Part shown: positions 32,345 through 39,712 of the stretch, piece after piece
How the letters are laid out: each line of letters begins with the position of its first letter
How positions within the stretch are numbered: the first letter of the stretch is position 1
NCBI GenBank assembly: GCA_946413265.1
Contig: CAMKJU010000025.1
Span: forward strand, 1-46,794
Source of the DNA: an uncultured Lentisphaerota bacterium
GTDB taxonomy: Bacteria > Verrucomicrobiota > Kiritimatiellia > RFP12 > UBA1067
Length of the DNA: 46,794 bases
Direction of reading: 5' to 3'
Notes under the pieces: generated by a model
Databases searched by the model: none
Told to the model about the DNA's origin: nothing
What the model saw: only the letters and a program-made list of their open reading frames with translations
Made by a program: the position numbers and the translations under genes

Positions 32345-33585
32345 CTGTAGATTCCCATTTTGTCGTAAACCTTCGTCGGCGTGCCGCCCTTCCATCCAGC
32401 GACGAGCTTCTCCGTCTCTGTCCAAGGAAGAGGAAGTTTATCGCTCGCCTTAGAGGCGATTTCGGCGGCGCGGCGCTCGCACGTCCACTCCTCGCACGGC
32501 ACAGCAAACGCCTTGCGCATCCGCGCATACGCCGTTTCGAACGGCACTTCGGCGAGATTCCCGAACGAGATGTTGACGAACTCGCAGGGCTGGACGTCTC
32601 CGTTCGCGCCCACATAGAAGCGGTCGATTCCGCCACAGCAGCAACCGAGCATCTCCGCAGACTCCTCGTAGACCTGCGCCGTGAGAATCGTCGGAATGCG
32701 CGACTTGGCGGAATTGTAGTGCCGTTGAGCGGCGCATGCGACGTGGACGGCCTGGGCATGCAGCGACTTGTCGAACGCCTTGCCCATCCACGCGCCGCAC
32801 GCCTTCGGATGGATGAGCTGGATGTAGTCGCAGTTATTTTCCGCGGCAAGGTCCATGATGCGGTCGATTCCTCCGTCAACAACTTCGCGGTCGGAAAGTA
32901 CCGTATTGAATCCGACGAGCATTCCCTCCTCGCGGCAGTCATGCAGGAAATCGAGCGCGCGACACCACGACCCCGCAATGCCCGCGAACGCATCGTGCGT
33001 TTTCTCGTCAACGGAGTGAATGGACGACATGACGCCCGTCACCTTCAATTCCGCGAGGCGGCGGATCTTCTCCGGCGTCGCGCCGTGTCCAGTTGAATTT
33101 ACCCACACCTCCAGCCCCGCGATTTCCGCGAGAACCGCCTCCAGACGCTCGAAGCGGAGAAGCGGCTCTCCGCCTTCGACAGCCCACGCGACGATGCCAA
33201 AGTCGCGCATCTTGCGGACGTTCTCAATGAGCACGGGAAGTGGCAGTTCGTGTGGATCGTCCTTGCGCTGGTAACAATGCGGGCACTTGTACGCACATGC
33301 CTTTGAAATCGAGAGAACGACGCTGACGGGGCGCGGCGGACGGCAGATGACTTTATCCTCTAGCGCAGTGAAGAACGCCTGCGACGGATAACGCGGCAGA
33401 TAAAAGTCGAGCTTGTATTCGCCGCTGGCAAGTCGCTTGAGCTTGTGCTTGAAGAAAATGCGCGTCAGCTGCGACGCCTTCATGAGTGCGGCTGGATACC
33501 GCCAGTACCGCCACGCGCACGCGAGCGACATGCGCACGTAGAAGAGAAACTTCCGAAAGCCCGTTATGTTCTCATTCCTTTTCAT
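32341..33585 (-). CDS. Radical SAM/SPASM enzyme with membrane-proximal N-terminus
   Basis: 414 residues from ATG 33585, overlapping the UbiA gene by 14 nt. The first 80 residues are basic and amphipathic (FRKFLFYVRMSLACAWRYWR, KASQLTRIFFKHKLKRLASG), suggesting membrane association. The catalytic cluster motif is CAYKCPHC (Cys97, 101, 104), followed by AVEGGEPLLRFE and WVNSTGHG. A Cys-rich C-terminus (MLGCCCGGIDRFYVGANGDV, CEFVNISFGNLAE, CEEWTCERR) fits a SPASM-type auxiliary-cluster domain. I do not recognise an exact subfamily. In this operon it may modify a lipid or isoprenoid chain or head group; a peptide substrate is unlikely because no precursor-peptide gene is seen. Confidence 0.85.
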   Translation of the reverse strand: MKRNENITGFRKFLFYVRMSLACAWRYWRYPAALMKASQLTRIFFKHKLKRLASGEYKLDFYLPRYPSQAFFTALEDKVICRPPRPVSVVLSISKACAYKCPHCYQRKDDPHELPLPVLIENVRKMRDFGIVAWAVEGGEPLLRFERLEAVLAEIAGLEVWVNSTGHGATPEKIRRLAELKVTGVMSSIHSVDEKTHDAFAGIAGSWCRALDFLHDCREEGMLVGFNTVLSDREVVDGGIDRIMDLAAENNCDYIQLIHPKACGAWMGKAFDKSLHAQAVHVACAAQRHYNSAKSRIPTILTAQVYEESAEMLGCCCGGIDRFYVGANGDVQPCEFVNISFGNLAEVPFETAYARMRKAFAVPCEEWTCERRAAEIASKASDKLPLPWTETEKLVAGWKGGTPTKVYDKMGIYR

Positions 33586-34495
33586 CGTTGTACCAGAGAA
33601 AGAGAAGCTGGATGGCAATAAGTGAGACGGCGGCATACGGCCATGACGCTTTAAAAAAATGGAAATGTAGCAAGAGAACGCAGAGCTGGCAGTTCAAACA
33701 CGTCGCGCGATGAAAGCGTGAACGCGAAACGGCAAGATGGAATGCTACCGCCAACACGGCAACAAGCACGGCAAACACAAGAAAACGCATGTTCAGAATG
33801 GCAGTAAACCCCGACAGTACAACAGCTAGAAAAACCATGGAATCAGAAAGCACCAACGCCACTGACGGACAGAGCGTCTGGAGCGTCCGTACACCCGCCG
33901 CGCGGTCACCTTTCACATCCTTGTAATAACTGTTGTGGCACATTAGAAAATGGACGGGCATGATCCAAGCCGCGACAAATCCGAACTCGTCCAGCGTCGG
34001 GCAGCGTTTCGCCATGCCGGCGATCGCGAACAGCGCACAGCACGAAATTGCACAGGCGTAGACGAGGCAGTTCAATACTGGCACACGTTTCAGGAGCGAG
34101 TATGCGATATTCAGAGCTCCGCCAAGCGCGAGGAATGCAAGCGTCCAAGGCGACATCAGATACCCGGCGGCCGCGATAGCGGCAAGTCCTGCGGCGGAAA
34201 CCGCAAACGCCGGAAGCGGCTTCAGTTCGCCTGTCACCATCGGACGGTGCGGCGCATTGATCGCGTCCTCCTTCCTGTCGCACCAGTCGCTGAAGATCTG
34301 GTTGAATCCCCACGCGAAGAAGCCCATCGCAATCAGCGCCATATCGCGAAGTGTCCACCCAGTGGGCCGCCATGCCGAATCCGCGCGAAATCCGAACCAA
34401 TGCCAGTAATAGAGACCCGCCAGCACGGTTGTCGCGGTGACGAAGCCGTAGTAGAGCCGCATTGAGCGGAGATAGTAGTAGAGAAACTTCAGCAT
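33572..34495 (-). CDS. UbiA-family membrane prenyltransferase
   Basis: 307 residues from ATG 34495, an integral membrane protein with about eight or nine hydrophobic helices. The first Mg/diphosphate motif region is FNQIFSDWCDRKEDAINAPH, followed by RPMVTGEL: the classic NDxxDxxxDxxNxPxRP block, with N..SDWCD here. The second Asp-rich loop is CHNSYYKDVKGDRAAGVRTL. The family transfers isoprenoid chains to aromatic or other acceptors, or makes archaeal-type lipid ethers. Its start overlaps the stop of the aminotransferase-like gene by 7 nt and its end overlaps the radical SAM gene. No quinone or chlorophyll genes are near, so a prenylated lipid product is an attractive but untested idea. Confidence 0.88.
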   Translation of the reverse strand: MLKFLYYYLRSMRLYYGFVTATTVLAGLYYWHWFGFRADSAWRPTGWTLRDMALIAMGFFAWGFNQIFSDWCDRKEDAINAPHRPMVTGELKPLPAFAVSAAGLAAIAAAGYLMSPWTLAFLALGGALNIAYSLLKRVPVLNCLVYACAISCCALFAIAGMAKRCPTLDEFGFVAAWIMPVHFLMCHNSYYKDVKGDRAAGVRTLQTLCPSVALVLSDSMVFLAVVLSGFTAILNMRFLVFAVLVAVLAVAFHLAVSRSRFHRATCLNCQLCVLLLHFHFFKASWPYAAVSLIAIQLLFLWYNDEKE

Positions 34496-35673
34496 TTGAG
34501 CGCCTCTGCTATTACGTCGGCAGCTTCTTCGACAAGCGCATTCGTGTGAGTCGCCATAAAACTCGTGCGGATGAGCGAATGTCCCTCCGGCACGCCTGGC
34601 GGAATGAACGGATTGACGAAAACGCCGCCGTCGAACATCTTCTTCGCGGCGATGCATGTCTCCATCGTCCCGCCTGTCGGAATCGGCAGAATCGGCGTGA
34701 TGCCGTCCTTGGCGGAATCAACCAACGGGATTCCGCGCTCCGCAAACGCCTTTCTCGCGAAATCGGAAACGCCGCGCAGCCGCTCCGGCAGTTCTGGATG
34801 TGCCTTGAGATGACGTAGCGCCGCGAGCGCCGTCGCCGCGCTTGCCGGCGTGACGGCGGCGGAGAATACGAACGGGAAAGAGGAATGGCGCAGGTAGTCG
34901 ATGACATCACGCCGACCCGCCACAAAACCGCCAAGTGAGGCAAGCGATTTCGAGAACGTGCCCATGCCAAGATCCACATCCGCGTCGAGTCCGAAGTGAG
35001 ACGCCGTACCGCGTCCGCCCTTCCCGATGACGCCGAGTCCGTGCGCATCATCGACCATCACGGCAGCGCCGTATTTTTTCGCGAGCCGACAGATCGACGG
35101 CAAATCGGCGAGGTCGCCGCCGACCGAGAACACGCCATCGACGACGACAAGGCGCCCTGCGCCGTCCGGTACGGAGGCGAGACGCCGTTCAAGGGATTCC
35201 ATGTCATTGTGGCGATAGCGCAGCATCTTGCCGAAGCTCATCTGCGCGGCACAATAGACGCTCACATGGTCTTCCGTATCGCAGATCAGGTAATCGTGGC
35301 GTCCCACGAGCGCGCTGATCGCGCCGAGGTTCGTCTGGAAACCCGTTCCAAATATGATCGCGTCCTCCTTGCCGATGAAGCCGGCAAGTTCTCGCTCGAG
35401 TTCAAGATGCAGATCGAGGTTGCCGTTGAGGAAGCGCGAGCCGGAGCAACCCGTTCCGTACTTCTCAATCGCCTTGATGGCAGCCTCCATGACCTCCGGA
35501 CACGATGTCAGTCCGAGGTAGTTGTTGGAGCCGAGCATGATGCGGCGCTTGCCTTCCATGACGACAACAGCGTCCTGGCGCGACTCGAGGCGATGGAAAT
35601 ACGGATAGATTCCCGCCTCGCGCGCCTCGCCTGCACGCCTATCAGCAAGCACTTTTTCAAACAGATGATTCAT
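34489..35673 (-). CDS. Alpha-oxoamine synthase (serine palmitoyltransferase / KBL / BioF family)
   Basis: 394 residues, PLP enzyme that condenses an amino acid with an acyl-CoA or acyl-ACP thioester. Visible features: LGSNNYLGLTSCPEV, GTGCSGSRFLNGNLDLHLELE, ICDTEDHVSVY (His stacking on PLP), VVVDGVFSVGGDLADL, MVDDAHGLGVIGKGGRG (Asp209, His211) and the Schiff-base lysine in GTFSKSLASLGGFVAG (Lys242). FGTGFQTNLGAISAL and VNPFIPPGVPEGHSLIRTS are close to bacterial serine palmitoyltransferases and KBL. The lack of biotin genes and the presence of a lipid kinase and SDR downstream favour a serine-palmitoyltransferase-type or related lipid role over BioF. Its ATG overlaps the TGA of the small regulator gene. 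Confidence 0.85.
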   Translation of the reverse strand: MNHLFEKVLADRRAGEAREAGIYPYFHRLESRQDAVVVMEGKRRIMLGSNNYLGLTSCPEVMEAAIKAIEKYGTGCSGSRFLNGNLDLHLELERELAGFIGKEDAIIFGTGFQTNLGAISALVGRHDYLICDTEDHVSVYCAAQMSFGKMLRYRHNDMESLERRLASVPDGAGRLVVVDGVFSVGGDLADLPSICRLAKKYGAAVMVDDAHGLGVIGKGGRGTASHFGLDADVDLGMGTFSKSLASLGGFVAGRRDVIDYLRHSSFPFVFSAAVTPASAATALAALRHLKAHPELPERLRGVSDFARKAFAERGIPLVDSAKDGITPILPIPTGGTMETCIAAKKMFDGGVFVNPFIPPGVPEGHSLIRTSFMATHTNALVEEAADVIAEALKC

Positions 35674-35867
35674 ACGCCGACCCTCACCTTGAAGCCCACG
35701 GTGTCGGCAACCTTGAGAAGCGTATCGAGCGTGACGTTGCCTTCGCCCGTCTCAAGATTGGAAAGCGTATGCACCGACACGCCGCTCAACTTTGCAAGCC
35801 TCGCCTGCGTGATGTCGAGCGTGTCGCGCCTCTCCGCAATCGCCGTTCCTATCTCTGATTTATTCAT
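35670..35867 (-). CDS. XRE/HipB-like transcriptional repressor, first gene of the lipid operon
   Basis: 65 residues, almost only a helix-turn-helix: IGTAIAERRDTLDITQARLA, KLSGVSVHTLSNLETGEGNV, TLDTLLKVADTVGFKVRV. It resembles HipB-type antitoxin regulators, but the following gene is an oxoamine synthase, not hipA. Its TGA overlaps the next ATG (ATGA). No Shine-Dalgarno precedes the ATG at 35867; instead the -10 of a strong promoter ends 8 nt before it, so the mRNA is likely leaderless. Two TTCATT..AATGAA palindromes, one covering the start codon, are obvious candidate operators, so negative autoregulation of the operon is inferred. Confidence 0.88.
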   Translation of the reverse strand: MNKSEIGTAIAERRDTLDITQARLAKLSGVSVHTLSNLETGEGNVTLDTLLKVADTVGFKVRVGV

Positions 35868-35876
35868 TGAAATGAA
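35863..35876. promoter_or_regulatory. Operator 1 over the start codon (TTCATT-GA-AATGAA)
   Basis: 14-bp palindrome with 6-bp half sites that includes the ATG of the XRE gene and abuts its -10. It has the same half sites as operator 2, with centres 61 bp apart (about six helical turns), which would let bound dimers sit on the same DNA face. Confidence 0.65.
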
Positions 35877-35904
35877 TTATACGCCTTTCTTTGCCGCCGT
35901 GCAA
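35876..35904 (-). promoter_or_regulatory. Lipid operon promoter
   Basis: Minus strand TTGCAC (35904-35899), 17-bp spacer, perfect TATAAT (35881-35876). The predicted transcript start at about 35869 is only 2 nt before the ATG at 35867. Confidence 0.85.
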
Positions 35905-35923
35905 GGGCAATCTTCAAGAAATA

Positions 35924-35937
35924 TTCATTATAATGAA
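35924..35937. promoter_or_regulatory. Operator 2 (perfect TTCATTATAATGAA palindrome)
   Basis: Perfect 14-bp inverted repeat upstream of the -35 of the lipid operon. It also contains TATAAT on both strands, so it could overlap a second promoter. Confidence 0.65.
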
Positions 35938-35962
35938 ATCAAACGCATCGGCAAGGAAAACT

Positions 35963-36469
35963 TCACCTCAGCCATATCCCCTCATGCGCAAGGAGCGACA
36001 CCTTATTTCCCAACCCGCCGCCGTAGCCGGTTAGGCTGCCGTCCGCGCCGATGACACGGTGGCATGGAATGATGATGCAGATCGGATTCCATCCGACCGC
36101 GCCACCGACGGCCTGTGCCGAAACCCTGCCGCCGCGCTTTCTCGCAATCGCCTTCGCAATATCGCCGTATGAGACCGTGGCTCCGTACGGGATTCGCAGC
36201 ATCTCATCGATGACCGACTGACGAAACGGCGTCAATCCTTCAATACGATAGTTGGGCGTGAAGCCGGGATCATGTCCCGCGAAGTACTCGTCAAGCCAGC
36301 GGCGCGCATCGCGGAACACCGGTGTCTCGCGACTTTCGCACCCTCGCGCCTCGTGCACGTCATCGCGCGAACCCTCAAACCAAAGCCCAGTCAGCGCTTC
36401 GCCGTCCCCGCACATCACGAGATCGTCGAATCCCTCTGGCGTCTTGTATTTCCAGATGTAGTTTCTCAT
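35963..36469 (-). CDS. ogt: Methylated-DNA-[protein]-cysteine S-methyltransferase
   Basis: 168 residues from ATG 36469 (MRNYIWKYKT). It repairs O6-alkylguanine by transferring the alkyl group to its own cysteine (suicide enzyme). The active site is IIIPCHRVIGADG with Cys136. The DNA-binding helix-turn-helix RIPYGATVSYGDIAKAIAR, the arginine-finger region GGRVSAQAVGGAVGWNPI and the tail LTGYGGGLGNKVSLLAHEG are all typical. It is cytosolic. It ends about 95 bp upstream of the lipid operon start and is transcribed in the same direction; operator 2 lies just past its stop codon. Confidence 0.95.
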   Translation of the reverse strand: MRNYIWKYKTPEGFDDLVMCGDGEALTGLWFEGSRDDVHEARGCESRETPVFRDARRWLDEYFAGHDPGFTPNYRIEGLTPFRQSVIDEMLRIPYGATVSYGDIAKAIARKRGGRVSAQAVGGAVGWNPICIIIPCHRVIGADGSLTGYGGGLGNKVSLLAHEGIWLR

Positions 36470-36520
36470 GGGCTTGCCTTTTCTGCTATGCCAATCATCG
36501 CACAACTCATTGGTTGTAAA

Positions 36521-36622
36521 CGGTCATTATGTCATCATTTTCTGACTTAATGTCCACCTTTAAGTTATAATCGGTCATTATCTCCTTCTAGAGACACTTA
36601 ATGACCATTCATGGTTATTCAG
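36521..36622. repeat. Degenerate 51-bp tandem repeat upstream of ogt
   Basis: CGGTCATTAT occurs at 36521 and 36572, and ACTTAATGxCCA at 36545 and 36596, each pair exactly 51 bp apart, so the stretch is an old tandem duplication. It lies between the toxin-like gene and ogt; the conserved boxes could be protein-binding sites. No gene is visible in 36506-36648. Confidence 0.55.
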
Positions 36623-36648
36623 CAACGATGGAATGCGGCGCGATCGGT

Positions 36649-37146
36649 CTAGTCAATGGGCGACATCTCCACGCGATACATGCGCTCGACAAAAACGATT
36701 TGCCCGCCGATTTTCTGCTTTGCGACAAGTAGTTCGTCTTTCGCAAGGTCAAGCAAGGCGACACCAGAAATCAACTCACCGTTCTGCGCAAGATAGTTTT
36801 TGCCGATCTGGGCAATCAAAAAAGCCGAAACCGTGTAACACCCCGTTTCCGCGTCCAGTTTGGCAAAACGCTCGATTCTTTTGCGTTGAGTGTTATTGAA
36901 CTTTGATCCATCTAAAGTCAACGGTTTGTGCGTCAATGCAAAATACCCAACGCAAAGGCCCGTCTCAGTCTCAAAGACCAAATGCGTCATGGTCATGCTC
37001 TTGCGCGTGAAATCAACAGCCCTGTTGCGCAAGTAGTTGTCAATCTCCTGATTGTATCGGCATGAGAATCCGGCAATGACATCGTTCACGACTTCATTGC
37101 CCTGCTCGCAAATCATATCTGCAATACTTTTTACAAGCAGTGCCAT
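36649..37146 (-). CDS. GNAT-fold protein, probable toxin of a toxin-antitoxin pair
   Basis: 165 residues. DNYLRNRAVDFTRKSMTMTH followed by LVFETETGLCVGYFALTHKP is typical of phage- and TA-associated GNAT acetyltransferases. SAFLIAQIGKNYLAQNGELI (FLIAQIGKN position) corresponds to the acetyl-CoA-binding region, and EMSPID ends the fold. The gene starts directly after the TAG of the 63-residue gene (no gap), as in coupled toxin-antitoxin pairs. TacT-type GNAT toxins acetylate aminoacyl-tRNA, and their usual partner is a small DNA-binding protein. Here the partner is not a recognisable RHH protein, so the TA call is tentative; it may instead be a stand-alone acetyltransferase. Confidence 0.6.
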   Translation of the reverse strand: MALLVKSIADMICEQGNEVVNDVIAGFSCRYNQEIDNYLRNRAVDFTRKSMTMTHLVFETETGLCVGYFALTHKPLTLDGSKFNNTQRKRIERFAKLDAETGCYTVSAFLIAQIGKNYLAQNGELISGVALLDLAKDELLVAKQKIGGQIVFVERMYRVEMSPID

Positions 37147-37338
37147 CTATCGCACCACCTTCTTGCCGTATGGTCCTCTTGCAAAGAAATCCTTCCATTC
37201 ATCTGATGTCATGTGTACGGCATGCACCGTTGGACGAGGCTGCGGCCACGGCTTATCAGAGCACAAGGCATCCACAAAGGCCCGAACGCGCTCCGGGTCT
37301 TTCAATTCAATCTTCGCAAATATGCTTGATGTTGCCAT
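37147..37338 (-). CDS. Small protein, possible antitoxin
   Basis: 63 residues with a textbook AAAGGAGGT at 7 nt from ATG 37338, and a full promoter 52 bp upstream. It starts MATSSIFAKIELKDPERVRA and contains PWPQPRPTVHAVH and an Asp/Phe-rich C-terminus. It has no DNA-binding motif I recognise. It lies immediately upstream of the GNAT gene with no spacer, the position expected for an antitoxin, and its strong ribosome-binding site would favour more of it than of the toxin. Confidence 0.6.
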   Translation of the reverse strand: MATSSIFAKIELKDPERVRAFVDALCSDKPWPQPRPTVHAVHMTSDEWKDFFARGPYGKKVVR

Positions 37339-37389
37339 CCTCTTACCTCCTTTCCTTGCGGAACCATAACCCCAAGAAAAGATGACCGC

Positions 37390-37419
37390 AGTTTACCATA
37401 TTCCCTGTTTGTTTGTCAA
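37390..37419 (-). promoter_or_regulatory. Promoter of the GNAT toxin-antitoxin-like pair
   Basis: Minus strand TTGACA (37419-37414), 18-bp spacer, TAAACT (37395-37390) with TGG before the -10. The expected leader is about 45 nt. Confidence 0.75.
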
Positions 37420-37445
37420 CGGGTGCGCGAAAAAAATGAAACCAT

Positions 37446-38168
37446 CTAAAGCTTCTCACTCAGCGCAGTATGGATTTCATTACAGAGATTCGGATACCAC
37501 TTGAGCGGCGAGCGTTCCAGTTCCGGCTTGCGGCCCTTACGCATGTCGTAGGGCGCGATGACGACCGAGACGTTCTTTATCCCCACCGTCGACGCGAGAT
37601 AGAAGATGTCTTCAATCGCATCATCGCCGACGGGTACGCACCCGATTGTAACCGACTTGCCGTGGATCATGATGTCGCCGCCGAGATTCGTGCGACCGTC
37701 CGCTTTCGCGCGCGCCCTGTCCGATGCGTTCGGATATGTCACCTTGAGCGAAAGATAGTAGCTCGAGTTCGGATTCAGGTATCCAATCCCGTAGATGCCC
37801 TCCGGAATCTGCCCGTCGCCCTCTCGCAGCTTCGGGCCAAGCGTGCCGCTGAAGGCCGTCATCGGATAGATGCGCGGAGCTTTCCAGCCAGGGGCGTGGA
37901 CTTCGACGGATCGCTCGTTTTTGAAGACGAGTATCCGCAACTTTCCGCCCGCGTTTTTCGCCACGCCTTTCAACTGCGGCTTCTTCGCGAGAATCGCCGC
38001 CGTTCTGTCCGCGATCGTGTGCCGCGACGCCTTCGCCGCAATCACGCCGGCACCAAGCTCCACCGTTTCGCGGATAGACCAGCCCTTCTGCCACGCCACC
38101 GCCGCCACGCCGCCGGCAAAGATGACGCCGCCAACAACGACTCCAACTGCAATGTTTCTGATTTTCAT
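37446..38168 (-). CDS. YafK-like L,D-transpeptidase (YkuD fold), membrane-anchored
   Basis: 240 residues from ATG 38168, with AAGGA at 8 nt; ATG 38177 would put AAAGG directly on the start codon. There is one N-terminal transmembrane segment (about 7-27, VGVVVGGVIFAGGVAAVAW). The catalytic YkuD motif is GGDIMIHGKSVTIGCVPVGD (His169, Cys177). The region before it, GKLRILVFKNERSVEV and GDGQIPEGIYGIGYLNPNSS, is typical of the YafK subgroup. Known roles of YkuD enzymes: L,D-crosslinking of peptidoglycan or attachment/removal of Braun-type lipoprotein; YafK (DpaA) releases the lipoprotein from peptidoglycan. It acts in the periplasm. Confidence 0.85.
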   Translation of the reverse strand: MKIRNIAVGVVVGGVIFAGGVAAVAWQKGWSIRETVELGAGVIAAKASRHTIADRTAAILAKKPQLKGVAKNAGGKLRILVFKNERSVEVHAPGWKAPRIYPMTAFSGTLGPKLREGDGQIPEGIYGIGYLNPNSSYYLSLKVTYPNASDRARAKADGRTNLGGDIMIHGKSVTIGCVPVGDDAIEDIFYLASTVGIKNVSVVIAPYDMRKGRKPELERSPLKWYPNLCNEIHTALSEKL

Positions 38169-38189
38169 GTCAAACATCCTTTGGATTAA

Positions 38190-39017
38190 CTATTCCACCT
38201 TGATCATATCGACAAGCGAATTGAAGTATTCCTGACTCCAGATGTCGAGGCAGGAAGCATCCTTCAAAAACGGTCGGACATCTTCGCTCGCTGCCTTGAA
38301 GTCTATTGTCGCAATGCGCTTCCTGAAAGCGGCGACAAGAGCATCTCGGGAAGACAGGTCGGTTTCTGGTGCCACTTCTCGGCAACATTCCACTAAATGC
38401 CCCAGATGACACGCAAAGCCATTCCTCACATACCATTCAAGATCGTACCAGTCGCGCCCCTTGGTCCGCGTGCGCCAGGCACGGAAAAGGGCAGCGCTGA
38501 CCTTGCCGGCAAACAAATCACCTATTGAATAGGCGCGAATCCAGCGCGAAACCGGCTTGACCAGCAGCTTCTGTTCCGTCGAGAAACCTGGTGGAGGCGC
38601 GATATCGACCTCTATCTTGACCTTTAGCTGCTTTTGCGTCGTGAAACCTATTTTGAACACTTCAGACGATTCCTTTAGAAAAGCGCTCTCCACGGACGAA
38701 GGCCGCCCCTTGTGCTTCATTTGGATTTCCACTTCCTTCCCCGCGAGAGCGAACTCCTCCTTTATCGCCGGAAAGTACGACTCAAAATCAAACGAGGGGT
38801 TTGGCTCGAGAAGAGAAAAGTCCATGTCCTCGGAGAACCGCTCCATTCCGTAGAAGAGGTGCAGGCACGTTCCGCCGTAGAACGCCGCTTTCTCAAAGAA
38901 TCCGCCTCTTGCAAGTCCCGCCAGCGCAATCAGCTGCATTACTTCTTGCTGAACGGCAAACCGCTCTGCAGCAGTCTTCGGCGCGTAACTTTCTACCATC
39001 GAATCGTAGAGTGTCAT
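38190..39017 (-). CDS. AbiEii-like nucleotidyltransferase toxin (pair 1)
   Basis: 275 residues. The nucleotidyltransferase signature is AAFYGGTCLHLFYGMERFSEDMDF split as GGT and FSEDMDF, the GSx..DxD metal site of the AbiEii/AbiGii family. TKGRDWYDLEWYV (K..RDxxD) is the second conserved block. Known role: AbiE is a type IV toxin-antitoxin system giving abortive infection; AbiEii-type enzymes such as MenT transfer nucleotides to tRNA 3' ends. Its ATG overlaps the stop of the AbiEi-like gene (ATGA), the standard arrangement. Confidence 0.88.
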   Translation of the reverse strand: MTLYDSMVESYAPKTAAERFAVQQEVMQLIALAGLARGGFFEKAAFYGGTCLHLFYGMERFSEDMDFSLLEPNPSFDFESYFPAIKEEFALAGKEVEIQMKHKGRPSSVESAFLKESSEVFKIGFTTQKQLKVKIEVDIAPPPGFSTEQKLLVKPVSRWIRAYSIGDLFAGKVSAALFRAWRTRTKGRDWYDLEWYVRNGFACHLGHLVECCREVAPETDLSSRDALVAAFRKRIATIDFKAASEDVRPFLKDASCLDIWSQEYFNSLVDMIKVE

Positions 39018-39649
39018 GTGAAAATCCTTTCCAATGCCTTCATCAAAAGCGGCTTATGTCCGCCCTCCGCCATTTCTTTCAAAACCGCCTTGTCCGGACT
39101 TCCGAACGCGTCAAAATCAAAGCGTATGTCGTCCTCCAGAAACGACCTGAGCGAATCGGGAGACGAGATTCGCAGATTGCATCTTGCAATAAGCAAATCA
39201 CCAAGCGCCTTTTCCGGCGATGCGATGAGGAAGCCCCCTTCTCCAGTATTCAGAGTTCTAATCCCTATCGGAAACCAGTTCCCGGGTACCGTACGATACG
39301 AGAAAGCCCCGAGCGGCGTTGCATACCGCTTCGCACGCTTTGCACAAGCCGACATCGTCTCGTCCACGCGTTCGGGGATGAGACCGTACACCGAAAGCGC
39401 GGTCTCAAACGACACGTACGACGGACTGTACAATGCATTCGCGATGACACGCAAATCAAGATCACGACCGCTGATTCTTGGCGAAAGGCAATAAAGGCCA
39501 CGCTTTATACGGACAAGACTACCTTCATCCACAAGTGCGGCGATTTTGGCAAGCACAGCCGAATAGTCATCCAATTCATCCGCGATAACATCGGTGGTGA
39601 ATGGTACAGCACCAAACTTCAGCAACCTTTCTCTTTGCAAAATATCCAC
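39014..39649 (-). CDS. AbiEi-like antitoxin (pair 1)
   Basis: 211 residues from GTG 39649, which has GGAG about 10 nt upstream. A more distal GTG at 39682 sits directly on the -10 of the promoter (39688-39683) and cannot be on the transcript. The N-terminal winged helix (LAKIAALVDEGSLVRIKRGLYC) and the C-terminal domain (SYVSFETALSVYGLIPERVDE, GGFLIASPEKALGDLL) match AbiEi-type antitoxins and repressors. Known role: AbiEi represses its promoter and neutralises AbiEii. It overlaps abiEii-like by 4 nt. Confidence 0.85.
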   Translation of the reverse strand: MDILQRERLLKFGAVPFTTDVIADELDDYSAVLAKIAALVDEGSLVRIKRGLYCLSPRISGRDLDLRVIANALYSPSYVSFETALSVYGLIPERVDETMSACAKRAKRYATPLGAFSYRTVPGNWFPIGIRTLNTGEGGFLIASPEKALGDLLIARCNLRISSPDSLRSFLEDDIRFDFDAFGSPDKAVLKEMAEGGHKPLLMKALERIFT

Positions 39650-39682
39650 AGATAACCAACTCCTACTTGATTGGCTGCGCAC

Positions 39683-39712
39683 ATTCTACCAAAAACAGTG
39701 TCTCCAAGTCAA
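39683..39712 (-). promoter_or_regulatory. Promoter of AbiE pair 1
   Basis: Minus strand TTGACT (39712-39707), 18-bp spacer, TAGAAT (39688-39683) with TGG before the -10. It overlaps the last codons of the YkgJ gene. The predicted start near 39676 settles the AbiEi start codon at 39649. Confidence 0.7.

Noticed and set aside
34489..35673. Calling the oxoamine synthase bioF (biotin synthesis)
   Set aside because: No other biotin gene is nearby and the operon is lipid-like; the exact substrate cannot be fixed from sequence alone.
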